64,000 nucleotides of DNA from JACTUA01 sp964551875. Lineage in GTDB: Archaea; Halobacteriota; Methanomicrobia; Methanomicrobiales; JACTUA01. The first letter of the stretch is position 1. Each line of letters opens with the position of its first letter. The DNA is taken from NCBI GenBank assembly GCA_964551875.1, contig CAZKEV010000006.1:1-64000 (forward strand), in the 5' to 3' direction. The translations under genes were made by a program, and so were the position numbers. The notes beneath the pieces are model-generated. The model had not been told where the DNA came from and did no database searches. It saw only the letters and a program-made list of their open reading frames with translations. Shown one piece after another: positions 41,653 through 49,099 of this stretch.

Positions 41653-42738
41653 TCACCGGGCCCCTGGAGACGGGTGGATGACCCTGCAGCGGGCCCCCAG
41701 GAAGGCAAGGGCACGGGCGACCCAGTCGCTCCAGGCGACCGGCCCTTCGCAGGCAATCGCTGCCAGTTCCCGCCCGACCTCATCGTCCCTTCCCTCGAGG
41801 ACCTCGACGACCACGGACCCCGGGGAGAAGCCGGCCGCTAGAAGGCCGTCCATGTCCCCGTCCACGACCCCGAAGACCGGAATACCACGGTGGGCACAGA
41901 TGTGGCCGCATATTGCTGTGGTATCATCGCCGATGGCAAGGATACCGCACGTATCAGGGGTAATGTACCGGTAGAGATCGTGGCCGCAGTGGTCGATGAC
42001 GATGATCCTCCCTTCACCAGGGGCCGTTCCACCCTTTCGCGGGGGCGCAATTCTCACGGAACCGCTCTTGCACCAGGCCCTGGAAAGGTCGATCCCCCCC
42101 ATTCTCGCGAGCTTCTCCAGGCCATGGGCCTTGGGCCTGAGGCCGGATATGGCTTCGATACCGCCATCCCTTGACCGGATTACGACTTTCTCTGCGAGAG
42201 CCGTGCCGATGACAATCCCCTGGACCTGGACTGCTTCACCGGGGAGGCAGCCCCGGATCTCCCGGTGCATACCCCCCTGTCCCGGGCCCGATGCTGCCTC
42301 TGTAAGGGAGTATCCAGTCTCCCTCGCAAGGAGGCGGGCGAAATCCCGGTCCCCTCCGTTCCAGAGGTACACGGTCCGGGAGGAGCATTCCAGCTGGACG
42401 AGTGGTTGGCCAGGGGGCAGGTGCGAGGCGACAATCTCCCCGAAGATCCTCCCCGACTCGGGGGTCTTCCCATGGTTCACCAGGAACCCCTCCCCCCCTG
42501 TCCTCCTGAGAACAGAGCTCGGCGGGTCGCCATCGAAGGTGACCGGGAGGTCCGACTCCTCGGCAGCGGTCCTTGCCATGACCCCGGCAACAACGGTCTT
42601 TCCCGGAGAGAGGAGGCCCTGGAGCCAGGCAACGTCCCCGCGGTCAAAAGCCTCCGGGCCATGTACTACCATGACTGTATCTGCGAACCGCCCGTGATGC
42701 CGGTCTTTCCGTTTCATGGACCCTTGCTTTCGGGGCAT
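41653..42738 (-). CDS. DUF2117-family methanogen protein
   Basis: 361 residues. The segment VMVVHGPEAFDRGD near the N-terminus and the later IIVIDHCGHDLYRYITPDTCGILAIGDDTT fit the methanogen DUF2117 family as remembered. The domain GKTVVAGVMARTAAEES looks like a nucleotide- or sugar-handling Rossmann-like part. Its biochemical function is not known. It follows Pcc1 by 12 bp, with GGGTGG upstream of the ATG, so it is co-transcribed with the KEOPS gene. Confidence 0.65.
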   Translation of the reverse strand: MPRKQGSMKRKDRHHGRFADTVMVVHGPEAFDRGDVAWLQGLLSPGKTVVAGVMARTAAEESDLPVTFDGDPPSSVLRRTGGEGFLVNHGKTPESGRIFGEIVASHLPPGQPLVQLECSSRTVYLWNGGDRDFARLLARETGYSLTEAASGPGQGGMHREIRGCLPGEAVQVQGIVIGTALAEKVVIRSRDGGIEAISGLRPKAHGLEKLARMGGIDLSRAWCKSGSVRIAPPRKGGTAPGEGRIIVIDHCGHDLYRYITPDTCGILAIGDDTTAICGHICAHRGIPVFGVVDGDMDGLLAAGFSPGSVVVEVLEGRDDEVGRELAAIACEGPVAWSDWVARALAFLGARCRVIHPSPGAR

Positions 42739-42750
42739 TCCGGTCCCACC

Positions 42751-42996
42751 CTATCCCTTGTTCCCGGTCATATCCAGCATCTCTTCAGCAACGGACACGA
42801 GCCGGAGCCACATGTTGAGGGCTGCCCTGAGAGCCGGTATGTCATCAGCAGAGACCGATATGACCAGGAGATCATCCCCCTCGAGGGTGACCCCGACCTC
42901 GGTCCTTGGGTTGATCTCCCCGATCTCGGGGGTGAGAGAGCGGTAGATCTCCGGGGCCCGGGCGGACCGGCATGAGAAGACCGCCGTGTGCTTCAC
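42751..42996 (-). CDS. pcc1: KEOPS complex subunit Pcc1
   Basis: 81 residues. The KEOPS complex adds threonylcarbamoyl to A37 of ANN-decoding tRNAs. Pcc1 is the small dimerising subunit. Visible: YRSLTPEIGEINPRTEVGVTLEGDDLLVISVSADDIPALRAALNMWLRLV, the standard Pcc1 alpha/beta pattern. The GTG start overlaps the stop of the Brix gene by 4 bp (GTGA). Its place after Rpo12 and the Brix gene is the usual archaeal arrangement. Confidence 0.9.
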   Translation of the reverse strand: MKHTAVFSCRSARAPEIYRSLTPEIGEINPRTEVGVTLEGDDLLVISVSADDIPALRAALNMWLRLVSVAEEMLDMTGNKG

Positions 42997-43391
42997 GATC
43001 CGACCTCGAGAGAGACACGCCTGCCCTGGGTCCCATCCAGGACGAGGGTGTTCGGGAGACCTTCCTCCCGGCTGACGGGAAGATGGGGTGAGAGGCAGGA
43101 GAGGAGATCGGCATTGCCTGTGAAGAGGCCCCTCCTCAACGGGCCTGTCCGGGCCTCCTCCTTCACCGAGGCGAACCGCAGGCAGGCCGCCTCCCTCATC
43201 CCATCGAGGAGCTGCATCTGCACCCCATTCCTGTCCCTGCAGAGGATGAGCACCTTCGCGTCAGAGAAAGGGGGCCGCGAGAGCCCTCCCTTCCCGCGGG
43301 TGAGATACCTGCCGCCGGTGGCAAAAGCGATATCCCTCCCGATGCGGCGCACGAGGGGGTCGGCTCTCCTGGAGGTCGTGACCAGGATCAT
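42993..43391 (-). CDS. Brix-domain ribosome-biogenesis protein (Imp4/Rpf2-like)
   Basis: 132 residues. Archaeal single Brix-domain protein related to eukaryotic Imp4, which works in rRNA processing. The start MILVTTSRRADPLVRRIGRDIA is diagnostic. The middle LVLDGTQGRRVSLEVGS closes the domain. At 132 residues it is somewhat shorter than typical 150-200. ATG 43391 overlaps the rpo12 stop by 4 bp. Confidence 0.85.
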   Translation of the reverse strand: MILVTTSRRADPLVRRIGRDIAFATGGRYLTRGKGGLSRPPFSDAKVLILCRDRNGVQMQLLDGMREAACLRFASVKEEARTGPLRRGLFTGNADLLSCLSPHLPVSREEGLPNTLVLDGTQGRRVSLEVGS

Positions 43392-43522
43392 CGGGCCTTG
43401 AGATCCTTGATCCCGGCCCCGCGTTCCTTGAAGAGGATGCGGTGCCCGCAGTAGGGGCACCTGACGTTCACGTCAATCTCGACCTTGTGCTTGCACCGGG
43501 CGCACTTGTAGACTCCGGGCAC
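43388..43522 (-). CDS. rpo12: RNA polymerase subunit Rpo12 (P)
   Basis: 44 residues. Zinc-ribbon subunit with CARCKH and CPYCGH. It is homologous to eukaryotic Rpb12/RPABC4. The reading frame is open far upstream, but the family length and the ribosome site AAGGAG (8 nt ahead) place the start at GTG 43522 (MPGVYKC). The ribosome site overlaps the end of the L37Ae gene. Confidence 0.92.
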   Translation of the reverse strand: MPGVYKCARCKHKVEIDVNVRCPYCGHRILFKERGAGIKDLKAR

Positions 43523-43527
43523 GGGGC

Positions 43528-43821
43528 CTACTCCTTCGGGGCCTGCGGCCGCTCGATCGAGCGCTGGGCGATCTTGAATGCCGGGGTCTGGGGGACGTAC
43601 GCCCCGCCGGCGAACTTGTAGCCGCACTTCCGGCACTCCCAGATGCCCGTCCCCTTCCTCTTCACCGCGACCTGGTCGCAGCTCGGGCAGGTATGGGTCG
43701 CCTTCGAGATGTCCTCGACCTCCACGACCCGCTTCCTGATGAACCTTCCGTACCGGCAGCCGAACCTGCCGGCGCTCCTTGATATCCGTCCCTTAGCCTT
43801 CTTCTGCCTGGTTGTGCTCAT
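43528..43821 (-). CDS. rpl37ae: Ribosomal protein L37Ae
   Basis: 97 residues. Large-subunit zinc-finger protein with CPSCDQ and CRKCGY and the typical start of basic residues (RQKKAKGRISRSAGRFGCRYG). GGAGGATCAG lies directly ahead of the ATG. A promoter-like TTAAGTATATG (minus strand, about 43866-43876) lies in the 68-bp space after SBDS, so it may have its own transcription start. Confidence 0.95.
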   Translation of the reverse strand: MSTTRQKKAKGRISRSAGRFGCRYGRFIRKRVVEVEDISKATHTCPSCDQVAVKRKGTGIWECRKCGYKFAGGAYVPQTPAFKIAQRSIERPQAPKE

Positions 43822-43889
43822 CTGATCCTCCCCTGATATGTCCTTTTTACTTCGACCTCTCCCTTCATATACTTAATCGGGGATGGAGG

Positions 43890-44582
43890 TCAGAGCACCC
43901 GGAGCTGCCCGGCGCCCTTGGAGACCTTCCGTACAAGGCTCTCGAGCTCCTGCTGCATCCCGCCGGGTATCTTGACGACGCAGATCCAGGATCCGTCCTT
44001 CTGCCACTCTTCCTGCTCGATCCGGGCGAAGGCATCGATGTCCCCGTACGCCTTTGCCGCGTGCTCGGGAGGGATCCTCACCGCCACCCGGATCTCCTCG
44101 AACCGGATGGGGATGAGGGGGCGCAGGGCCTTCATGGTCTCGGCGACGAGGTCGTCCAGGGGCTTGAAGGGATCGATGGATACCTTCGCCTCCTCCATGG
44201 CCATCTCGATCCGCGCCGGGGGATGGGGGAGCCCCGTCTGGGGGTTGATGGCATGCCGGGCGATGAAGGTGATGACCTGCCCCCTCTTCTCTTCCATCAG
44301 GTGCTTACGCTGCTCGGAGGTGAGGTGGATCTCGCCCTTCTCGATGATACGCCTCGCTATGGTCTCGAAATCGGTGGTCTGGAAGACCTTCTGGAGGGAC
44401 TCGTCCGAGGACTTCTCAGCCCGGGAGGCGTTCTCGAAGACGAAGATGGCGGCTACTGCGTCCTCGATATCGATATCCTCGCCGTGCCGCACCTTCACGG
44501 CAAGGTCGGGGTCCACGAGGATCTCGAAGCGCTCCCCGTGGGTCTCCAGGCGGGCGACGACCGCCCGGTCCAGGGGGATCAT
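43890..44582 (-). CDS. sbds: Ribosome maturation protein SBDS
   Basis: 230 residues. SBDS helps to release the anti-association factor eIF6/aIF6 from the 60S/50S subunit. The start MIPLDRAVVARLETHGERFEILVDPDL is not quoted beyond the family pattern, and the three domains follow: FYSH-like 1-90, helical 95-165 and ferredoxin-like 165-230 (IRVAVRIPPEHAAKAYGDI). ATG overlaps the psmA stop by 4 bp. No exosome genes follow it, in contrast to the usual order. Confidence 0.95.
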   Translation of the reverse strand: MIPLDRAVVARLETHGERFEILVDPDLAVKVRHGEDIDIEDAVAAIFVFENASRAEKSSDESLQKVFQTTDFETIARRIIEKGEIHLTSEQRKHLMEEKRGQVITFIARHAINPQTGLPHPPARIEMAMEEAKVSIDPFKPLDDLVAETMKALRPLIPIRFEEIRVAVRIPPEHAAKAYGDIDAFARIEQEEWQKDGSWICVVKIPGGMQQELESLVRKVSKGAGQLRVL

Positions 44583-45313
44583 GCGGCGCCGAAGTGCTCG
44601 AACTGCTCGACGAAGCCCGCGACCTCTTCCTTGGCCATCTTCCGGAAGGTGCGGGTCTTCTGCTCCACGATGCTGATCTCCACCGCGTTCACGTCGAACT
44701 TACCTTCGGTAGCGGCATGGAGCGCCTTGAGCCCGAGCAGGATGGCATCCTTGCAGCCGGCATCCGGATTGTACTCATCCTCGAAGACTTTCATCACCGC
44801 GGGCCTCCCGGTCCCGATGCCCGTGGCCTTGTACTCGAGGAGCGTCCCGCTCGGGTCGGTCTCGAAGAGGCGGGCGGTACCGTCCGAGATACCGGCGATG
44901 AGGAGGGCGGTCCCGTAGGGCCGTGCTCCCCCGAACATGGTATAGGTCTGCATGTGGTCGCAGAGCTTCTTCGCGAGCGTCTCCACGTCGATCGCCTCGT
45001 TGTAGGAGACCCGGTTGATCTGGCACTCGATCCGTGCCCGGTCCACGAGGGCCCGGGCGTCCCCGACGAGGCCGCTCGAGGCAACCCCTATGTGCTCGTC
45101 GATCTTGAAGATCTTCTCGATGGAGGAGGGCTCCAGGAGCCGGGTCGCCACCCTCTTGTCCACGATGAGGACCACCCCGTCGGTGCACTTGATCCCCACC
45201 GCGGTGGTCCCCCGCTTCACTGCCTCGCGGGCGTACTCGACCTGGTAGAGCCGCCCGTCAGGGGAGAAGACCGTGATGGCACGGTCATATCCCATCTGGT
45301 ACTGGGGTTGCAT
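44579..45313 (-). CDS. psmA: Proteasome alpha subunit
   Basis: 244 residues. It forms the outer rings of the 20S proteasome and the gate. Visible: GYDRAITVFSPDGRLYQVEYAREAV, the proteasome alpha signature, GVVLIVDKR, IFKIDEHIGVASSGLVGDAR and YGTALLIAG. The start (TAATG) shares one base with the stop of the Pop5 gene and has GGTGAGG upstream. The beta subunit and PAN are not in the window. Confidence 0.97.
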   Translation of the reverse strand: MQPQYQMGYDRAITVFSPDGRLYQVEYAREAVKRGTTAVGIKCTDGVVLIVDKRVATRLLEPSSIEKIFKIDEHIGVASSGLVGDARALVDRARIECQINRVSYNEAIDVETLAKKLCDHMQTYTMFGGARPYGTALLIAGISDGTARLFETDPSGTLLEYKATGIGTGRPAVMKVFEDEYNPDAGCKDAILLGLKALHAATEGKFDVNAVEISIVEQKTRTFRKMAKEEVAGFVEQFEHFGAA

Positions 45314-45789
45314 TACCTCACCTCTCCGTCTTCATCTGCGAAAAATAACATTTCCTGACCTTTAATTCCCTTTTCGATCAAATCAACCTTTTGACCCGAA
45401 TACGCCCTCGCAAGGAAGACCCGTCCCCCGATCCCGACCTTCCTCTCCCAGAGGAGCTCGGCCCGGGGGTACATGCGGCTCCTGATGGCGTGCAGGGTAC
45501 CGCTCGTCGTGATGGTCCTGAGGGCGATCCGCTCCCCCCCGACCCGGGTGATGGTGGAGACGGCGGTGATGAGCCGGTCCTCGGTCCCCCGGCGGCAGCG
45601 GATGATGGCGTGCCCCTCCCAGGCCATGACCGAGGGCGAGATCTCGGACGACACAATATCACCCCAGAGGGAGGTGCAGGCCTCAACAACAGCCGCGTAC
45701 ACCTCCCTCGGATCGGGCGCTATCCCCTCGGGCACGAACCTGACGAGGACATACCGCCGCCGCTCACGCTGGGAAGGGAGCTGGCTCAT
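45313..45789 (-). CDS. rnp2: RNase P protein component 2 (Pop5)
   Basis: 158 residues. Pop5 works with Rpp30 as a protein cofactor for the RNase P RNA that trims the 5' leader of tRNAs. Visible: ERRRYVLVRFVPEG at the N-terminus, EACTSLWGD, AIIRCRRGTEDRLITAVSTI and TISGTLHAIR-like TTSGTLHAIR. It overlaps the Rpp30 stop by 4 bp, so both subunits are produced together. Confidence 0.92.
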   Translation of the reverse strand: MSQLPSQRERRRYVLVRFVPEGIAPDPREVYAAVVEACTSLWGDIVSSEISPSVMAWEGHAIIRCRRGTEDRLITAVSTITRVGGERIALRTITTSGTLHAIRSRMYPRAELLWERKVGIGGRVFLARAYSGQKVDLIEKGIKGQEMLFFADEDGEVR

Positions 45790-46421
45790 CCCCGCACCAC
45801 CTGGACCGGGGATCTCCCGACGAGGATGGAATCGAGGGAGGAGAGGGCGCCCATCACCTCGCCCTCCTCCATGCCAAAGATGCGTGCGAGGAGGACGATG
45901 TCCCGCACCGACCGCTGGGCAAGGATGGAACGGGCATTGGAGGCAAGGGTGAAGGCGAAGTGGTACCGGCGGTGAAGCTGGAGCAGATCCCGGTACCGGG
46001 AGATGACCCGCTGGCGCTGGATACCCCTTTCCCCGACGAGGGGGGAGAGGTCGAGCTCCACGGCGACCCCCTTTGCCTCCGCCTCCCTTGCTGCGACATG
46101 GTTGAAGGCCCCCTTCGGAGACCGGTGGAGCCCCCTGAGGACCCGGACCCCCCGAAGGCCAATCACGGCCCGGTTGAACGCGAGATCCCCTGAGGTCACC
46201 ATCACCACACCCTCGCCCCGGGGAATACCCTGGAGCGCGGAGATCACCTCTTTTATCGAGGGAGCGGTGATGATGGTCCCCCTCAGCACGCCGGGAACAT
46301 CCCCGCTCCCGCCCGCTGCGACCACCTGATCAAACCCGAGCTCGCGGGCCTCAAGTGCCATCCGCCTGAGAGAGGAGTCCCCCTCGGGATAGGGGTGGAT
46401 GCACCCGTCGATGAGAGGCAT
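45786..46421 (-). CDS. rnp3: RNase P protein component 3 (Rpp30)
   Basis: 211 residues, TIM-barrel/PHP-like RNase P protein. Visible: IDGCIHPYPEG, ARELGFDQVVAAG, GDLAFNRAVI, FNHVAAREAEAKGVAVELDLSPL, YRDLLQLHRRYHFAFTLASNA and a C-terminal helical part. It starts 22 bp after the L15e stop. ATG 46421 is used. Confidence 0.92.
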   Translation of the reverse strand: MPLIDGCIHPYPEGDSSLRRMALEARELGFDQVVAAGGSGDVPGVLRGTIITAPSIKEVISALQGIPRGEGVVMVTSGDLAFNRAVIGLRGVRVLRGLHRSPKGAFNHVAAREAEAKGVAVELDLSPLVGERGIQRQRVISRYRDLLQLHRRYHFAFTLASNARSILAQRSVRDIVLLARIFGMEEGEVMGALSSLDSILVGRSPVQVVRG

Positions 46422-46443
46422 GCCTGATCGAAAAAGAGGGGGA

Positions 46444-47034
46444 TTACTTCCCGCGGTTCGCGTGGGAGCGGATGCTCGGCCGGTTCTTCTCGGTGCCGAT
46501 GCCCCTCCGCCTCATGCCGCGCCCCTTCCGCCCTGCGCTCGTCAGGCCCCGCTCAGCCCGCCCCCGGTGTCCCCGCTCCGCGACCCAGGAGAGATGCGGG
46601 TCGGTCCGGATAGCGGGGTGATGCCCATCCACCAGGATCACTTCGTACCAGCGGTGCCGGCCATCCTCCCCTACCCAGTAGGAGTTGAGGACCTCCATGT
46701 TGGGGAACTTCCTCGACGCCCGCTCCTCCGCGATCCGCTGGAGGCTCTTCGCCGGGGTCTTCTTCCTGACCCCCATGTGCGCCGTCCGCCGGCCGCGGAC
46801 ATACCGGCTCGCCCGCCGGCCGCCGCGGTGGACCTTCACCCTCGCAACAGCAATGCCCTGCTTGGCCTTGTAGCCGAGGGCATGCGCGCGGTCTATCCTG
46901 GTGGGGCGGTCCACCCGGACGACGGTCCCCTCAACTCTCCATACCTGCATCCGCTCCCAGAGGAGGTCCGCGACGCCGGATTCCTCGGCGTGCTTCCATG
47001 CCTCCCGCACGTATGCGTACATCGATCGTACCAT
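46444..47034 (-). CDS. rpl15e: Ribosomal protein L15e
   Basis: 196 residues. Visible: MYAYVREAWKHAEES, RVDRPTRIDRAHALGYKAKQG, RVKVHRGGRRASRYV, MEVLNSYWVGEDGRHRWYEVILVD and HPAIRTDPHLSWVAERGHRGRAERGLTS, the full L15e pattern, with the basic C-terminus. It is the first gene of the operon L15e-Rpp30-Pop5-PsmA-SBDS. Confidence 0.96.
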   Translation of the reverse strand: MVRSMYAYVREAWKHAEESGVADLLWERMQVWRVEGTVVRVDRPTRIDRAHALGYKAKQGIAVARVKVHRGGRRASRYVRGRRTAHMGVRKKTPAKSLQRIAEERASRKFPNMEVLNSYWVGEDGRHRWYEVILVDGHHPAIRTDPHLSWVAERGHRGRAERGLTSAGRKGRGMRRRGIGTEKNRPSIRSHANRGK

Positions 47035-47140
47035 GGAACATTCACCTCAAGGTTCAGCCTGTTTCAGGCCACATTCCTTTCCAACGGGACGCATCCCGTG
47101 GTTCTATATAGGTCGGTCGTGGATGATATAAAAGGCTCTG
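47035..47140 (-). promoter_or_regulatory. Promoter and leader hairpin of the L15e operon
   Basis: On the minus strand CCTTTTATATCATCC (47121-47135) is a strong TATA box, with transcription start expected near 47095-47100. The leader then contains ACGGGA-TGCG-TCCCGT (47084-47099), a 6-bp stem with 4-nt loop. Ahead of the ATG lies TTGAGGTGAATGTTCC with GAGGTGA as the ribosome site. The stem may be a feedback site for L15e, but this is speculation. Confidence 0.5.
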
Positions 47141-47608
47141 TCACTCCCCCTTCCTCTTCTCGAGGACCCGGATCCCGTCGATCCCTGTCTCCGGGTACTG
47201 CCCGGCTGTGTCCTTTTCTGCCGACTTTACCATGTCCCAGATGGTGAGGAGGGCGACTGAAACGCCGGTCAGGGCCTCCATCTCCACTCCGGTCGGTCCC
47301 CGGGAACGGACCCGGACCGTTGCCCGGATGAATCCTTCGCCGTCGCTGAAGTCGACTTCAATCCCCGAGAGGGGGATGGGGTGGCAGAGAGGGATGATGC
47401 GCGGGGTCTCCTTCACCGCGAGGATCGCAGCCACCCGCGCGGTCGCGAGAACATTTCCCTTCACCAGGGTCCCCACCCTTATCGCACTGAGGGTTGCTTC
47501 GCGGAGGCGGATCCTCCCTTCGGCAACGGCCTCCCGTGCAACATCGTCCTTCTCCGAGATATCCACCATCTGCACCCTGTCTCCCTTGATATGGGTGAAC
47601 TCAGCCAT
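47141..47608 (-). CDS. moaC: Cyclic pyranopterin monophosphate synthase MoaC
   Basis: 155 residues. MoaC, with MoaA, turns GTP into cyclic pyranopterin monophosphate, the first intermediate of molybdopterin. Visible: MVDISEKDDVAREAVAEG, RVAAILAVKETPRIIPLCHPIPLSG, RVRSRGPTGVEMEALTGVSVALLTIWDMVKSAEK and IDGIRVLEKRKGE. ATG 47608 (MAEFTHIKG) has AGGAGGTG upstream and overlaps the end of the nnr gene by 8 bp. In this organism the product will serve tungsten or molybdenum formylmethanofuran dehydrogenase and formate dehydrogenase. Confidence 0.95.
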   Translation of the reverse strand: MAEFTHIKGDRVQMVDISEKDDVAREAVAEGRIRLREATLSAIRVGTLVKGNVLATARVAAILAVKETPRIIPLCHPIPLSGIEVDFSDGEGFIRATVRVRSRGPTGVEMEALTGVSVALLTIWDMVKSAEKDTAGQYPETGIDGIRVLEKRKGE

Positions 47609-49064
47609 TCCCGGCACCTCCTGCAAAGAGAACGGAGGGTATCTCCTCCACCAGGTCACTGGCGGTCATCCCGTCCCCTCTCCTCCGGGCCGCGATCATC
47701 CCCGCCGACCCGTTCACGTATGCGGCGATGCTGGCGGCCTCGAAAGCCGGCAGCCTGCAGAGGAGGGCTCCCGTGACGCCTGCAAGGACATCCCCGGTCC
47801 CTGCCACCGCCATCGCGGGGGAGCCCGTGGGGTTGAACCGCACCCTGCTCCCGTCGGATATGACATCCACCGGCCCCTTGAGGAGGACGACCGGGCGCTC
47901 GTTAGAGTGGCCGGTCGTGGAGAGAACCGGCAATGCCGGTTTTCGACCGACGACCCCGCCCCCCGCCGCGTCTCGGACCGCACGCCCGCGTTCGGCAAGC
48001 CCTTCAGGTGGGGGATTCCCGGTCATCCGCTGGAACTCCCCTGCATGGGGGGTGTAGATGGTCTCCTTCGAGACCGGCAGGGGGAGACGGAGGGCGTCTG
48101 CATCAAAGACCGCCTTCCTGGCCGCACCTGCAACGGCGAGTACCACATTGTGGCTCCAGATACCGAGGCCGTTTCCAACCACCACCGCGTCCGCCCGTTC
48201 CACGAGGCCGAGGATCCTCTCGAGATGGCCGGCGTCGATGCGGTCTCCTTCCAGCCGCTCGTAGATGAGGTCCGGGACAGGTTCAAAGACCGGGGATGCG
48301 ATCCGCACGATATCGGCCCCCGCACGAAGAGCCCCCAGGCCCGCAAGATAGGGTGCACCCTGGTAAGGCCCTCCACCGATGACCAGGACCTCGCCGTTCT
48401 CACCCTTCCGTGCATTCGCCGCCCGCCGTGGGACCAGGGTGAGGTCGCCAGGGCCCATGAAGACCTCGGCCGCGAGAGGGATCCCGATATCGACGACCTC
48501 GGCATCGTCGGTCTTTGGGCGGTGGAAGGCGCAGATCCGGGTGGCCCGCATCCCCGGGGTCGGGAGATCGGCTGCGATGATCGGGGCCTTCGTCTTGCTG
48601 GCGAGGTCAACGCAGCGCGAGACGGGCTCCCTCGTCCTGCCCGAGGCACCGGTCCCGATGAGGGCATCGATGATGACATCCGCGGCGGTGAAGAGGGGCG
48701 AGTGGACCTCGACATCGGAGGCACACTTCACGGAGTGGAGGATAACGGCTGAACCAGCCAGGATGCGGAGCTGCATCTCGGTCTCGGGGGCAATGGGACC
48801 GTCAGAGGCGTAGATGACCTCGGTAGTGAGATCCTGGAGGTAGCGAGCCGCAACCATCCCGTCCCCACCGTTCCTCCCTCTCCCGCAGAGGACGAGGACC
48901 CGGGAGGGCGAGAGCTCGAGAGCCATCTCTGCGAGCGCTCTCCCCGCGCTCTCCATCATCTGGAGGGACCCCACACCGAGGGTGATCGCGTTCCCCTCCA
49001 CCGCCCGCATCCGTGCCGCGCTCACGAGCCCCTTCTCCAGGAACTCCCGCATCTCCGGTTCCAT
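47601..49064 (-). CDS. nnr: Bifunctional NAD(P)H-hydrate epimerase / dehydratase
   Basis: 487 residues. N-terminal epimerase domain (1-215; MMESAGRALAEMAL, LCGRGRNGGDGMVAARYL, DALIGTGASGRTREPV, AADLPT) and C-terminal ADP-dependent dehydratase domain (225-480; GENGEVLVIGGGPYQGAPYLAGLGALRAGADIV, ADAVVVGNGLG, YTPHAGEFQRM, AVAGTGDVLAGVTGALLCR). Together they repair the hydrated forms of NADH and NADPH. It is translated ahead of moaC on the same transcript. The functional link is unclear. Confidence 0.94.
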   Translation of the reverse strand: MEPEMREFLEKGLVSAARMRAVEGNAITLGVGSLQMMESAGRALAEMALELSPSRVLVLCGRGRNGGDGMVAARYLQDLTTEVIYASDGPIAPETEMQLRILAGSAVILHSVKCASDVEVHSPLFTAADVIIDALIGTGASGRTREPVSRCVDLASKTKAPIIAADLPTPGMRATRICAFHRPKTDDAEVVDIGIPLAAEVFMGPGDLTLVPRRAANARKGENGEVLVIGGGPYQGAPYLAGLGALRAGADIVRIASPVFEPVPDLIYERLEGDRIDAGHLERILGLVERADAVVVGNGLGIWSHNVVLAVAGAARKAVFDADALRLPLPVSKETIYTPHAGEFQRMTGNPPPEGLAERGRAVRDAAGGGVVGRKPALPVLSTTGHSNERPVVLLKGPVDVISDGSRVRFNPTGSPAMAVAGTGDVLAGVTGALLCRLPAFEAASIAAYVNGSAGMIAARRRGDGMTASDLVEEIPSVLFAGGAGNG

Positions 49065-49099
49065 TACAGCTACCCTTCATCTGGAGGGAGATATATTCT

